Notes: generated by a model from the sequence alone, not told the origin. A stretch of 64,000 bases of DNA from Neobacillus driksii (GCF_013409995.1 NZ_JACCBX010000007.1:1-64000), one strand, 5' to 3'. Positions 26,125-34,717 are shown, counted from the stretch's first letter. Program-made: numbers and translations.

Positions 26125-26478
26125 TTATTTCTCGCTTTTCTTTTTATCGTCCTGTTTGTCACTCTTTTTATCACTTAATCCTCGGTATATCTGCGTATAC
26201 ATGCTTCCTTCTTTGATGTTTTCAAGGAAAAATGGACCAATAAGTTCTAAATATTCTTCATCATCAAATAGCCTTTTATTTTCTAATTCCATTTCACCTA
26301 ATCCATCATAGGTAGATAGTAGTGCGTACGTATGATCTTCACCAGAAATCGGTGTAAGAATTTCAACATGATGGTTATAATTTTCATTTCTGAATTTTTT
26401 TATCTCTCTTAAATTTTCTATCGCTTCTTTAAACTTTTCTTGCTTAATAATAAACGTCTGATAAACAAAAACAGACAT
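26125..26478 (-). CDS. hypothetical protein, possible dimeric alpha/beta-barrel
   Basis: A 117-residue protein. The pattern (MSVFVYQTFIIKQEKFKEAIENL, then a beta-rich middle and LIGPFFLENI) resembles NIPSNAP/ABM-like dimeric alpha/beta barrels, but I cannot name the family firmly. The C-terminus is a Lys/Asp-rich tail. The ATG at 26478 follows GGGGGTG; the upstream ATG adds ten residues without a ribosome site. Single gene with its own terminator. Confidence 0.6.
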   Translation of the reverse strand: MSVFVYQTFIIKQEKFKEAIENLREIKKFRNENYNHHVEILTPISGEDHTYALLSTYDGLGEMELENKRLFDDEEYLELIGPFFLENIKEGSMYTQIYRGLSDKKSDKQDDKKKSEK

Positions 26479-26560
26479 TAAAGCACCCCCAGAGAAATAT
26501 ACAAGCATACTATCTTTATAAATCTCCAGAAGGTCTGTTTATTATTCGAGATAAGCAAAT

Positions 26561-27574
26561 TTACAATAAAGTAATGTTCGCTTTTGAACAATCCTCCAAA
26601 ATTTGATCATTCCATACAGAAACCTGAACCTCGCCGATATGAACCTTTTTCAGGAAAAACATACATATTCTTGATTGTCCAATTCCTCCGCCAATGGTAT
26701 AAGGCAGCTCACGGTTTAAAACAGCTTGATGGTATTCTAAGGACATTCTGTCTTCATTGTTAGAGATCTTTAATTGCTTTTTCAGCGCATCTTCATCTAC
26801 ACGGATCCCCATCGAAGAAACTTCGATTGCTTGTTCTAATTCAGGATACCAGAAAATAATATCACCGTTTAGGGACCAATCATCATAATCTGGAGAACGT
26901 CCATCATGTTTTTCCCCAGACAGTAACTGACCGCCAATCTGCATGATAAACACGGCACCAAATTCTTTGGCAATCCTGTCTTCTCGTTCTTTTGGTGTAA
27001 GCTCAGAGTACATGGTTTCCAGTTCCTGTGTGGTAATAAAATGAATCTCTTCAGGCAGGACAGGCGTAAGGACAGGATAAAGCTCGTGTAAGTGTTTTTC
27101 TGTGTTTTTAAAAACTTGATATATTTTTTGAACTTCTGATTTTAACGTCTCAATGTTGCGTTGTTCTTTTGAAATGATTTTCTCCCAATCCCATTGATCG
27201 ACATAAATGGAATGCAAGTGATCTAAAACTTCATCTCTTCTAATGGCATTCATATCGGTATAAAGGCCAGCACCTAAGGCAAAGCCATACCGTGCTAAAG
27301 CCATCCTTTTCCATTTTGCTAATGATTGAACGATTTCTATATTAGCATTCTTAATATCAATAGCTTCAAAAGAAACCATTCTTTCCACACCATTTAAATC
27401 ATCATTTAAACCTTTTCCAGATTTTAAAAGGATAGGGGCAGATACTCTTGTTAAATTTAACGCACCTGCTAAGGAACTTTCAAAGAAATCTTTCGTTTGT
27501 TTTATGGCTACTTCCGTTTGTAATAAATCTAATTTTGACGAGTAACCTTGTTTTGTAGAAAGTGAATTCGACAT
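26561..27574 (-). CDS. asnA: aspartate-ammonia ligase (asparagine synthetase A)
   Basis: A 337-residue enzyme, close to the usual 330. It makes asparagine from aspartate using ammonia, with ATP cleaved to AMP. It shows the class-II aminoacyl-tRNA-synthetase-like core: VERMVSFEA, the EKHDGRSPDYDDW segment and GGGIGQSRICMF near the end. Trp130 is intact, unlike the paralogue at 12292-13305. The ATG follows GGAGG. Most Bacillus species use AsnB/AsnO/AsnH-type glutamine-dependent enzymes, so two AsnA copies 13 kb apart are unusual. Confidence 0.93.
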   Translation of the reverse strand: MSNSLSTKQGYSSKLDLLQTEVAIKQTKDFFESSLAGALNLTRVSAPILLKSGKGLNDDLNGVERMVSFEAIDIKNANIEIVQSLAKWKRMALARYGFALGAGLYTDMNAIRRDEVLDHLHSIYVDQWDWEKIISKEQRNIETLKSEVQKIYQVFKNTEKHLHELYPVLTPVLPEEIHFITTQELETMYSELTPKEREDRIAKEFGAVFIMQIGGQLLSGEKHDGRSPDYDDWSLNGDIIFWYPELEQAIEVSSMGIRVDEDALKKQLKISNNEDRMSLEYHQAVLNRELPYTIGGGIGQSRICMFFLKKVHIGEVQVSVWNDQILEDCSKANITLL

Positions 27575-27647
27575 ATTATAAAAAACCTCCAGTAAAAAAA
27601 CTTAAAATGAACGATGATTATTTATACAATCAACGACATACGAAATG

Positions 27648-27662
27648 AATATTCTGAAATTA
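27648..27662 (-). promoter_or_regulatory. Possible weak CodY box upstream of asnA
   Basis: Twelve of 15 bases match the CodY consensus, just upstream of a TTCATT-17-TATAAA promoter-like pair on the minus strand. Weak on its own. Confidence 0.3.
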
Positions 27663-27703
27663 TAGCAAAGTTACGATTGCCTTACCATAAGTTTAGAAAA
27701 AAA

Positions 27704-27736
27704 AATCCCTCCACCATTTACCTCGGTGAAGAGATT
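27704..27736 (-). terminator. Terminator of small zinc-finger gene
   Basis: Minus-strand stem AATCTCTTCACC / GGTGGAGGGATT with two mismatches, followed by nine T. Confidence 0.7.
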
Positions 27737-27742
27737 TTATCG

Positions 27743-27949
27743 CTACCTTAATTGATCCCAATCTGGGTAAGCTCCACTGCCTTGGCAGCCCGGGCATTCC
27801 ACAGAGTTATAATAAGCAAATTCATTATATGGATAAACAGTAAAGCCTCTCCCATAACAATCAGGGCATTTGTCCTGATCTTTCATATGAGAAACATGAT
27901 TTTGATATCTTGTTTCCCTCCACTGGTTAAAGGAGTTAATTAAACCCAT
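27743..27949 (-). CDS. small DnaJ-type zinc-finger protein
   Basis: A 68-residue protein with two CxxCxGxG motifs (CPDCYGRG at 28-35 and CPGCQGSG at 52-59), half of the four found in DnaJ, enough to hold one zinc. Relatives occur across Bacillus and are often mislabelled methionine aminopeptidase. Role unknown. The ATG at 27949 follows GCGAGGTGA; the frame extends upstream to 28033 but those residues are not supported. Confidence 0.7.
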   Translation of the reverse strand: MGLINSFNQWRETRYQNHVSHMKDQDKCPDCYGRGFTVYPYNEFAYYNSVECPGCQGSGAYPDWDQLR

Positions 27950-28060
27950 TTCGTTCACCTCGCTGTTTTTAATTAGTATGTCGAAAAATGGAATATTTAT
28001 GCAGGCGCAGACTCGTATGTTTTTTGCCATCAATCAAAAAATATATGTGAGGTGATAAAA

Positions 28061-28228
28061 ATGAGTGATTGGAATGAACAAGCAGCGCCTAATAATAATA
28101 TCCCTGCAAGGATTGTTAGACCTTTTGAGCGCCGTGATCAAAGTGTTAATCATGAGTTTTCAGAGGAGTTATCCGATGGCGGTGAACGTGACGAGTTTAT
28201 CCAAAAACAAAAAAAGATAAAGAAATAG
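28061..28228 (+). CDS. small hydrophilic hypothetical protein (55 aa)
   Basis: ATG at 28061 follows GAGGTGAT, and the frame runs 55 codons to TAG at 28226-28228. The product is highly charged, begins MSDWNEQAAP and ends in a lysine-rich QKQKKIKK. A terminator follows directly. I do not recognise the family; the good ribosome site and terminator are the evidence for a real gene. Confidence 0.6.
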   Translation: MSDWNEQAAPNNNIPARIVRPFERRDQSVNHEFSEELSDGGERDEFIQKQKKIKK

Positions 28229-28235
28229 CGATAAT

Positions 28236-28267
28236 AGTGGCGATAATAAAATCGTCACTTTTTTTTA
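28236..28267 (+). terminator. Terminator of the 55-aa gene
   Basis: AGTGGCGA / TCGTCACT (28236-28243 with 28252-28259) and nine T. Confidence 0.85.
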
Positions 28268-28291
28268 TTTTACAAATTTATTTTGATAGTG

Positions 28292-28323
28292 TAGAATTTC
28301 TATGTACCTAATAATTCTAGGTA
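28292..28323 (+). promoter_or_regulatory. Probable PadR operator at padR
   Basis: A 19-base block at 28292-28310 starts TAGAATTTCTATGTAC and recurs, inverted, at 29333-29351 before the DUF4173 gene (17/19 identical). A second inverted repeat TACCTA / TAGGTA (28305-28310 with 28318-28323) overlaps the padR ribosome site. Confidence 0.6.
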
Positions 28324-28332
28324 GGTGAAAAC

Positions 28333-28680
28333 ATGTTTAATCGTGAATTGGTAAAAGGTAGTACATCCTTAATCTTGCTTCAATTACTAAATGAAAGAGA
28401 TATGTACGGTTATGAATTGGTAAAGGAATTAGAACAACGAAGTGATAATGACCTAAGTGTTAAAGAGGGTACATTATATCCGGCACTGCACAAGCTTGAA
28501 AAACAAGAGTATATTGAATGCTATTGGGTTGAGCAGGAGAAGGGTCCTGCACGTAAATATTACACGATTACGGATGCGGGAAAAGAAGTCTTAAATGAAA
28601 AAACCCGTGAATGGCAGGATTTTGTGAAGGTAATGAACAAGGTAATAGGGAGACCAAAGCATGGAACGGCCGAAGAATAA
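28333..28680 (+). CDS. PadR family transcriptional regulator
   Basis: A 115-residue winged-helix protein (PadR N-terminal domain, about 10-85, motifs YGYELVKEL and [13 protein letters not shown]). The family are dimeric repressors that usually control their own operon and adjacent membrane or efflux genes. ATG follows AGGTAGGTG. Its 3' end overlaps the HAAS-domain gene by 20 bp, the standard PadR-HAAS pairing in Firmicutes. Confidence 0.9.
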   Translation: MFNRELVKGSTSLILLQLLNERDMYGYELVKELEQRSDNDLSVKEGTLYPALHKLEKQEYIECYWVEQEKGPARKYYTITDAGKEVLNEKTREWQDFVKVMNKVIGRPKHGTAEE

Positions 28681-29299
28681 GTTTTTAGAAGAACTGGATC
28701 ACAGGCTTGGTAATCATGAAGATAAAAAGGGTATTCTCTTGGAATATGAAACACATATTGAAGAAATTCTTCTTGAATCCTATGGCTGTAGTAATGAAAA
28801 TGAGTTAATGGAACGAATTATTTCGAGATTAGGCAGCCCTGAGGAAATAGCGTCTCTGTGGAAACAGGAACTTTCTGTTACTCCGAGTAATATGAAATGG
28901 CTTTTTATCTTAATGAATATTTTCTTTTTTGGCGGTGGGAGCCTATTGACGCTTTTTCATAATTTATTTCAGTGGAATTGGCTTTCTATGGTTTGGAGGC
29001 ATTTAACGGCAATCCCATCAATAATCGCTTTCATCTACATGTTTTTTTGGGCGCTGCTCGGCTACGAAATAGGGAAAGGCTTTGGCCACGGAGGAAGAAC
29101 ACTGCTAAAGAAGACTTTTTTACTGTCACTTATTCCAAATCTGATGTTAATGGTCTTAACTGTATTTGAAATCATTCCCCACTCTTGGTTCGAACCGCTT
29201 TTAACGAAAACATTTATTATTGCTTGTATCATTTTGACCATCCTCTTATATCCAATTAGTTGGCTTGGATATCGGTGGGGGAGAAAGGCATCGATATAA
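28661..29299 (+). CDS. HAAS/DUF1700 domain membrane protein
   Basis: A 212-residue protein with an N-terminal cytoplasmic HAAS domain (about 1-70: FLEELDHRL ... [11 protein letters not shown]) and four or so transmembrane segments. HAAS proteins are encoded beside PadR regulators and are thought to sense or transmit envelope signals; the mechanism is not known. The start overlaps padR, indicating coupled translation. Confidence 0.85.
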   Translation: MERPKNKFLEELDHRLGNHEDKKGILLEYETHIEEILLESYGCSNENELMERIISRLGSPEEIASLWKQELSVTPSNMKWLFILMNIFFFGGGSLLTLFHNLFQWNWLSMVWRHLTAIPSIIAFIYMFFWALLGYEIGKGFGHGGRTLLKKTFLLSLIPNLMLMVLTVFEIIPHSWFEPLLTKTFIIACIILTILLYPISWLGYRWGRKASI

Positions 29300-29314
29300 G
29301 CAGCTTTTTTTTAC

Positions 29315-29351
29315 CTATATACATAGTAAAACTATGTATATAGAAATTCTA
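29315..29351. promoter_or_regulatory. Palindromic operator upstream of DUF4173 gene
   Basis: Perfect 12-bp arms CTATATACATAG (29315-29326) and CTATGTATATAG (29332-29343) with a 5-bp centre, followed by the smaller palindrome ATAGAAATTCTAT (29340-29352). It shares the motif seen at padR, so PadR likely controls both units. Confidence 0.65.
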
Positions 29352-29370
29352 TGAGGAGGTATGATGGTTT

Positions 29371-30831
29371 ATGGAATTAAAATTCGGCAAAAATGATTGG
29401 TTGTTTTTATTCATGTGTATTGTTGTAGGAATTATCGCGGAGGAAGCGTTTTTTCGAGCCGAGATTGGGATATCCTACCTGGTTTTTTTAACCGCTTTTT
29501 ACGCGTTGTTTTTTTACCGTTTCCGAGGATTTTCTTACTCTCACCAGCGGTTCGGATATCTCGTCCTGATCTGTATCTGGCTTTTGGCAGCAGGCTATTT
29601 TATTAATGATAATCTTTTCTTTTATGCTTTGAATATCTTTGGGATTCCAGCTCTTGTAATATTTCATCTGGTCGTGATTACAGGCAAAAAAAATATTCGT
29701 TGGAACAAACTAGCCTTTATTTCTTACTTGTTTTCAAAATTCGTGGCTTCTTTAAAATATAATTTCGTTTTTGCATCATATATTGGAAAGTTTTTTAAAC
29801 AAGGAATAGAGGAAAGTAGGTTTCAAGTGTGGAAAAAAGTAGGGATTGGCATTTTGATTTCCCTCCCAGTTTTGTTTGTCGTTTTAATGTTACTGATGTC
29901 AGCAGATACAGAATTTGAAAGACTAATGGGGGATATTCCACAGTGGTTTGACATGCTTGACGGTGAAATAGTAGCTAGAATACTTGTTGTATTGTTCTTT
30001 ACCTTTGCATTCTTTAGTTTCTTGCAGACTCTTATCCAAAAACAAATCAATGCCGTTATTCATAATTCTGATAAACAATGGTTCAGAATGGACGCCATCA
30101 TCACGATTACTGTCCTTGTTTTAATAAACGCCGTATATGTTCTCTTTACGGTTGTCCAATTTAAATACTTTTTTAGCGGAACATTGCAGGGCGATTTCAC
30201 CTATGCAGAATATGCAAGAAAAGGATTCTTTGAATTATTATTTGTCACACTCATCAACCTTACCATTACGATTCTCGTTTTAACCTTTGTTGATCGGGCG
30301 GCAGGCTTAATTAAAAGATTTATGCAAGTCATGCTCACGGCACTTGTCTTGGCCAGTGCAGTGTTATTAAGTTCAGCTTTCTTGCGGTTAAGCATGTATG
30401 AAGAAGCCTATGGGTTTACTTTTATCCGGGTAATGGCGCACTCGTTTATGATTTTTCTTGTGGTCATTTTCATGTATACATTGATAAAAATTTGGATTGA
30501 AAAACTTTCATTATTCCACTTTTATTTTATTAGTGCCTTGCTTTATTACACTCTGATGAACGTCATTAATGTTGAGCAGATTATTGTAACAAAGAACATT
30601 GAACGCTATGAACAAAGCGGGAAAATTGATGTTCATTATTTAAATAGTTTATCTTACACAGGTATCTTGGGGTTAAACGAGTTATATGAAAAAAATCCTC
30701 AGCTTCCGGACTTAAGAAATATTTTACTAGAGAGACAGAACGAAGCAAATCTGAACACGACCCCATGGCAATCCTATAACCTAAAAAGAATTCAAGCAAA
30801 TGAGGAACTAAAAAAACTACATTTGGAATAA
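29371..30831 (+). CDS. DUF4173 family membrane protein
   Basis: A 486-residue integral membrane protein with about 11-12 hydrophobic segments and a hydrophilic C-terminal tail of about 80 residues containing NTTPWQSYNLKR, typical of DUF4173. Function unknown. ATG lies after GAGGAGG (with a short spacer sequence). Its promoter region carries the PadR-like palindrome, tying it to the padR-HAAS pair as one module. Confidence 0.82.
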   Translation: MELKFGKNDWLFLFMCIVVGIIAEEAFFRAEIGISYLVFLTAFYALFFYRFRGFSYSHQRFGYLVLICIWLLAAGYFINDNLFFYALNIFGIPALVIFHLVVITGKKNIRWNKLAFISYLFSKFVASLKYNFVFASYIGKFFKQGIEESRFQVWKKVGIGILISLPVLFVVLMLLMSADTEFERLMGDIPQWFDMLDGEIVARILVVLFFTFAFFSFLQTLIQKQINAVIHNSDKQWFRMDAIITITVLVLINAVYVLFTVVQFKYFFSGTLQGDFTYAEYARKGFFELLFVTLINLTITILVLTFVDRAAGLIKRFMQVMLTALVLASAVLLSSAFLRLSMYEEAYGFTFIRVMAHSFMIFLVVIFMYTLIKIWIEKLSLFHFYFISALLYYTLMNVINVEQIIVTKNIERYEQSGKIDVHYLNSLSYTGILGLNELYEKNPQLPDLRNILLERQNEANLNTTPWQSYNLKRIQANEELKKLHLE

Positions 30832-30889
30832 AGGTTATTGACAGATTTGGTCGAAATAAAAGGTATAAAAAATTATTGAGGAGAAATGC

Positions 30890-31381
30890 ATGATGAATCG
30901 CAAAGATGTATTACTCGAACAATTCCTTTGTTGTCATAAAAAGAGCCATTGGTTTGTATCGTTTGAAAAAGCAGTGGCCGGATTAACGCCTGAGCAGGCC
31001 TTATGGAAAAAATCTGATTGTGAGAATTCTATTTGGGAAATTATTAGTCATTTGGTTTTTTGGAATCAACGGTTCTTGAACCGTTTTAAAAACGGTGAAA
31101 ACCCTAAATTGGAAGGTAATAATGATAGCACTTTTACCTATTTAAAAGAGTATGAATGGGAGCAGGTTTTACAAAAATTTAATCAGGTAATGACAGATTG
31201 GATAGAAACGGTTCTGAAAAGTGAAGATTCGAAGTTTGATGAATATATTAGCGAGCAATCGAAGGAAACATGGTTAGAATCATTATCTAGTATCACCCTT
31301 CATAACGCTTATCATATCGGGCAAATTGTTACGATTCGAAAAATGCAAGGTTCTTGGAGCAAGGAACAAGGAGTAAGTTAA
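30890..31381 (+). CDS. DinB family protein
   Basis: A 163-residue four-helix-bundle protein of the DinB/YfiT superfamily. Metal-binding His positions are visible in EIISHLVFWNQ and LHNAYHIGQI. Family members include metal-dependent thiol transferases (for bacillithiol) as well as proteins of unknown role. It is cytoplasmic. ATG at 30890 follows GAGGAG. Single gene with its own terminator. Confidence 0.82.
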   Translation: MMNRKDVLLEQFLCCHKKSHWFVSFEKAVAGLTPEQALWKKSDCENSIWEIISHLVFWNQRFLNRFKNGENPKLEGNNDSTFTYLKEYEWEQVLQKFNQVMTDWIETVLKSEDSKFDEYISEQSKETWLESLSSITLHNAYHIGQIVTIRKMQGSWSKEQGVS

Positions 31382-31384
31382 TTT

Positions 31385-31412
31385 AGTGCAGCCAAACCGG
31401 CTGTACTTTTTT
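31385..31412 (+). terminator. Terminator of dinB-type gene
   Basis: AGTGCAGCC / GGCTGTACT (31385-31393 with 31399-31407, one G-T pair) and six T. Confidence 0.85.
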
Positions 31413-31606
31413 ATTGTTAAGTTTTTGCAAAATAGTTCTTTGTATCTCCAAAGTATATGGCTATTTCCTTTTTCAGGTAATATTCTAGTGATTTATGACC
31501 TGTCTATTTTTCGAATATTTTGTTAATATTTTTGATTAGAGAGACAAAATAATAATTTCAACTAGCAAGCTGCTAGAAAATCTATTAAGAGAGAGGAATT
31601 GTTACG

Positions 31607-33157
31607 TTGAAAGTATCAAATCCCATACAATGTCAAAGTGAAAAGCATCTAACGCAACTGGCATCAGTTGGTCAAATTGCCGCAGGTATTGCTCATGAAG
31701 TTCGTAATCCATTAACGGCTGTTAAAGGGTTTTTGCAATTGCTTGAGCATGATAGTAATCCTGAGTATATTAATATTGCTCAATTAGAATTGGAGAATGC
31801 ATTAACAACATTGAATGATCTTCTTCAGGTTTCTAAACCCGATCAAGAGAATGAGGAACCCCAAACGTTTCTTATAGCAGTCGAGCTAGAATCAATCTTG
31901 AATTTATTTCAAGATAAAATATATGATATTCAAATAAATACAAGTCACTATGATACAAATACACCGATATATGGTAAAAAAAATCAGTTTAAAAAGGCAT
32001 TTTTTAATCTAATTAAAAATGCATTGGAGTCAATGAATGAATCTGGTTCATTAACGATCAGGCATTTTGCTGAAGGAAATGAAGTAGTGGTATGTATTGA
32101 AGATACGGGAGTCGGAATTCCTAATGAAAAATTATCATTACTGGGTACACCGTTTTTTTCAACTAAGGACCTCGGTACGGGGATGGGATTAACCCAAGTG
32201 TTTTCTACCGTTTATCAGCATGGCGGCAGAATAAATGTCGAGAGTGAAGTGAATAAAGGAACAAAATTTACCTTAAGAATACCTGTTCGTAATGACTCGA
32301 AAAATAGAGGTGTAAAACAGTTGAATTTGACCTATGAAGAAACGTTATCCATCAAGGAATATTTCTTAGCAAATAAGGATATTTTTGAGAATAGACTACT
32401 TGAAGAAGCCATAAATGTGAAAAATAAGATTGATGAGATACATAGAATTGGAAATATTAATCTATTAAGTAACGCACATAGACTCGTGTTATTGATCGTA
32501 GAGGAACGTGAACATGAATTAATTTCTTTTGCAAAACAGGAAGGGATAGCTTGGGCAAAATACTCATTAACCATTGCATTTAAATTGGAATGGATACAAG
32601 CGATCAGAAGAACTGTGTGGGATTTTCTCTATAATTTTGATATCAATAAAAATAATGATCATTCTTCAGAGTTTTATTTTACATTGGAAAAAAACATCAA
32701 TCGTCAATTTGACCAATTTTTGAATTCATTTTTTATCCAATATAGCCGGTACAAAGATGAATTGTTGGATGCACAGAGAAAACTTTTGGAGAATTTGTCT
32801 GTACCCATTATTCCCATCTCACGTGATATCAGTATCCTGCCGTTGATTGGGGCAATTGATAGTTTTAGAGCAAGTACCATTGAAGATAAATTGATCACGG
32901 AAATTGGTAACTCACATATTCATACGTTAATATTAGATCTTTCCGGTGCAGCAGTGATGGAGATTGAAGTCATTCAGCATCTTATCCGGATTATTAATGG
33001 TGTCTCGATGATGGGGTGTAAGACGGTTATAACTGGACTTCGGCCAGAAATTGTTAAGCTTGTTATTAACTCGGGGGTTACTTTTGAGCACGTCGCCGAG
33101 TTAAAGGGGACCTTACAGGTGGCGCTATCTGATTACCTAGGGGAACATAGGCTCTAA
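31607..33157 (+). CDS. histidine kinase fused to an RsbR-type STAS co-antagonist
   Basis: A 516-residue cytoplasmic protein joining two systems. Residues about 15-232 are a HisKA-HATPase kinase: His30 in IAHEVRNPL, N-box NLIKNALESM, G1 EDTGVGIP, G2 GTGMGL, closest to KinA/KinB-type sporulation kinases. Residues about 250-395 resemble the RsbRD N-terminal domain of stressosome RsbR paralogues. Residues about 400-512 are a STAS domain. There, the usual ...MDTEV phospho-threonine position reads MEIEV (Thr replaced by Ile), while the second Thr (VITGLRPE) remains. No sensor or transmembrane domain. TTG start after GAGAGG; no response regulator nearby. Confidence 0.85.
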   Translation: MKVSNPIQCQSEKHLTQLASVGQIAAGIAHEVRNPLTAVKGFLQLLEHDSNPEYINIAQLELENALTTLNDLLQVSKPDQENEEPQTFLIAVELESILNLFQDKIYDIQINTSHYDTNTPIYGKKNQFKKAFFNLIKNALESMNESGSLTIRHFAEGNEVVVCIEDTGVGIPNEKLSLLGTPFFSTKDLGTGMGLTQVFSTVYQHGGRINVESEVNKGTKFTLRIPVRNDSKNRGVKQLNLTYEETLSIKEYFLANKDIFENRLLEEAINVKNKIDEIHRIGNINLLSNAHRLVLLIVEEREHELISFAKQEGIAWAKYSLTIAFKLEWIQAIRRTVWDFLYNFDINKNNDHSSEFYFTLEKNINRQFDQFLNSFFIQYSRYKDELLDAQRKLLENLSVPIIPISRDISILPLIGAIDSFRASTIEDKLITEIGNSHIHTLILDLSGAAVMEIEVIQHLIRIINGVSMMGCKTVITGLRPEIVKLVINSGVTFEHVAELKGTLQVALSDYLGEHRL

Positions 33158-33161
33158 AATA

Positions 33162-33189
33162 AAAAGGGCAGAATGGATTCTGCCCTTTT
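33162..33189. terminator. Bidirectional terminator
   Basis: Perfect 12-bp stem AAAAGGGCAGAA / TTCTGCCCTTTT with TGGA loop between convergent genes. Confidence 0.95.
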
Positions 33190-33202
33190 CCGGTAACCAA
33201 TG

Positions 33203-33994
33203 TTAATCGCCATTGAACATATCAAAAATTCCTCTTGCGATGCTGCCTTCATCTTTTCCTCCGCCGCGGTGAGGTGCAGCTGCAAAGACGCGGCTGGCAA
33301 GTCGACTAAATGGCAGGGACTGAATCCAAACCGAACCAGGACCTCTTAGTGTCGCAAAAAATAAACCCTCGCCGCCGAAAAGCGCTGTTTTTACTCCCTT
33401 AACCATTTCGATATTATATTCGACTCCACTTGTCATAGCTACTAAACATCCGGTATCCACTCTTAAGGTCTGACCTGGAAGTAGTTCCTTTTTTGTAATG
33501 GTCCCACCTGCATGAACAAAAGCAAGTCCATCTCCTTCAAGCTTTTGCATGATGAAGCCTTCGCCTCCGAAGAATCCAGCACCAATTTTTCGCTGAAATT
33601 CAATTCCAACAGAAACTCCTTTGGCTGCCGCAAGGAAAGCGTCCTTTTGGCAGATAATTTTTCCTCCGAGTTCACTTAAGTCCATTGGGATGATTTTACC
33701 AGGATAAGGTGATGCAAAGGAAACATGTTTCTTGCCATGACCTTGATTTGTAAAGGCAGTCATGAATAAGCTTTCTCCGGTAATAACCCGTTTACCGGCA
33801 CTAAAGAATTTCCCCATCAGGCCGCCGCCAGAAGTACCAGGCCCATCCCCAAATATCGTTTCCATATGTATTTCATCTTCCATCATCATAAAGCTTCCTG
33901 CTTCAGCAATAACTGTTTCTTGCGGATCAAGTTCCACTTCAACAAATTGCATATCATCCCCATAAATTTTGTAATCAATTTCATGGTTATTCAT
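33203..33994 (-). CDS. AIM24/TIGR00266 family protein
   Basis: A 263-residue beta-rich protein of the AIM24 family (TIGR00266), related by fold to tryptophan-RNA-binding TRAP-like sheets. Gly-rich stretches such as GDGPGTSGGGLMGKFF and GAGFFGGEGFIMQKLEGDG are characteristic. Its bacterial function is not established. ATG after AGGAGGG. Its upstream region is the 34.1-34.5 kb tandem array. Confidence 0.85.
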   Translation of the reverse strand: MNNHEIDYKIYGDDMQFVEVELDPQETVIAEAGSFMMMEDEIHMETIFGDGPGTSGGGLMGKFFSAGKRVITGESLFMTAFTNQGHGKKHVSFASPYPGKIIPMDLSELGGKIICQKDAFLAAAKGVSVGIEFQRKIGAGFFGGEGFIMQKLEGDGLAFVHAGGTITKKELLPGQTLRVDTGCLVAMTSGVEYNIEMVKGVKTALFGGEGLFFATLRGPGSVWIQSLPFSRLASRVFAAAPHRGGGKDEGSIARGIFDMFNGD

Positions 33995-34102
33995 GATAAT
34001 ATCCCTCCTAATCCTTTATAAATCTATTTTAATAGAAATAGGAAAAAAGTGCCAATTTTGGTAGGGCCCATCACATAACTTTATGTATACAATAACTCGT
34101 CT

Positions 34103-34441
34103 GGTCACTTAGAAGGGAATGAGAGCCCGATATCAGGTTAAAAATAAAAAAGAGGTCACTTATAAAGGCGATGAGAGCCCGAAATCTTGTTAGATATGAA
34201 AAAACGGTCACTCATGAAGACGATGAGAGCCCGAAATCTTGTTAGATATGAAAAAACGGTCACACATGAAGGCGATGAGAGCCCCTAAATCTTGTTAGAT
34301 ATGAAAAAACGGTCACTCATGAAGGCGATGAGAGCCCGAAATCTTGTTAGATATGAAAAAACGGTCACTCATGAAGACGATGAGAGCCCGAAATCTTATT
34401 AGAAATAAAAAAACGGTCACTCATGAAGATCATGAGTGACC
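34103..34441. repeat. Second 52-bp tandem array, terminator-like units
   Basis: Seven copies begin at 34103, 34154, 34206, 34258, 34311, 34363 and 34415 (periods 51, 52, 52, 53, 52, 52). Each carries CTCAT / ATGAG arms; on the minus strand this is followed by a run of six T. The last copy is a perfect 12-bp hairpin (34415-34426 with 34430-34441). The sequence is unrelated to the 1-470 array. It fills the divergent gap between AIM24 and sulP. 33995-34102 holds nothing recognisable. Confidence 0.92.
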
Positions 34442-34462
34442 GAATAACAATCCTATACATAA

Positions 34463-34496
34463 AAAAAGACGTCTGCATATAGCAAGACGTCTTTTT
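34463..34496. terminator. Bidirectional terminator
   Basis: AAAAAGACGTCT / AGACGTCTTTTT (34463-34474 with 34485-34496), next to the array. Confidence 0.85.
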
Positions 34497-34641
34497 GCGT
34501 ATTGAGGCGAAAAACCACACTCCACATAGTGCGCTCCATAAAGGAATGTTTCTCGACTTACACAACTCAGCTCATCGCTCAATTAATATAACACAGGAAG
34601 GGTCGATAACACAACTGGAAATTTTTTTTTTAACAAATGTC

Positions 34642-34680
34642 TTGATTATTAATCTGTATTACACTATATTCAAATAATCA
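34642..34680 (+). promoter_or_regulatory. sulP promoter with inverted repeat
   Basis: -35 TTGATT (34642-34647), 17-bp spacer, -10 TATATT (34665-34670). Arms TGATTATT (34643-34650) and AATAATCA (34673-34680) flank the core promoter, a plausible site for the downstream ArsR-type regulator. Confidence 0.6.
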
Positions 34681-34717
34681 GATATACAAATTTATAAGAT
34701 AAGAAGGGTTCGTTCAT

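Noticed and set aside
29300-29312. Terminator between the HAAS gene and DUF4173 gene
   Set aside because: There is a T8 run but no stable hairpin directly before it.
34103-34441. CRISPR array
   Set aside because: No variable spacers; the full unit is repeated and reads as a terminator-like hairpin.
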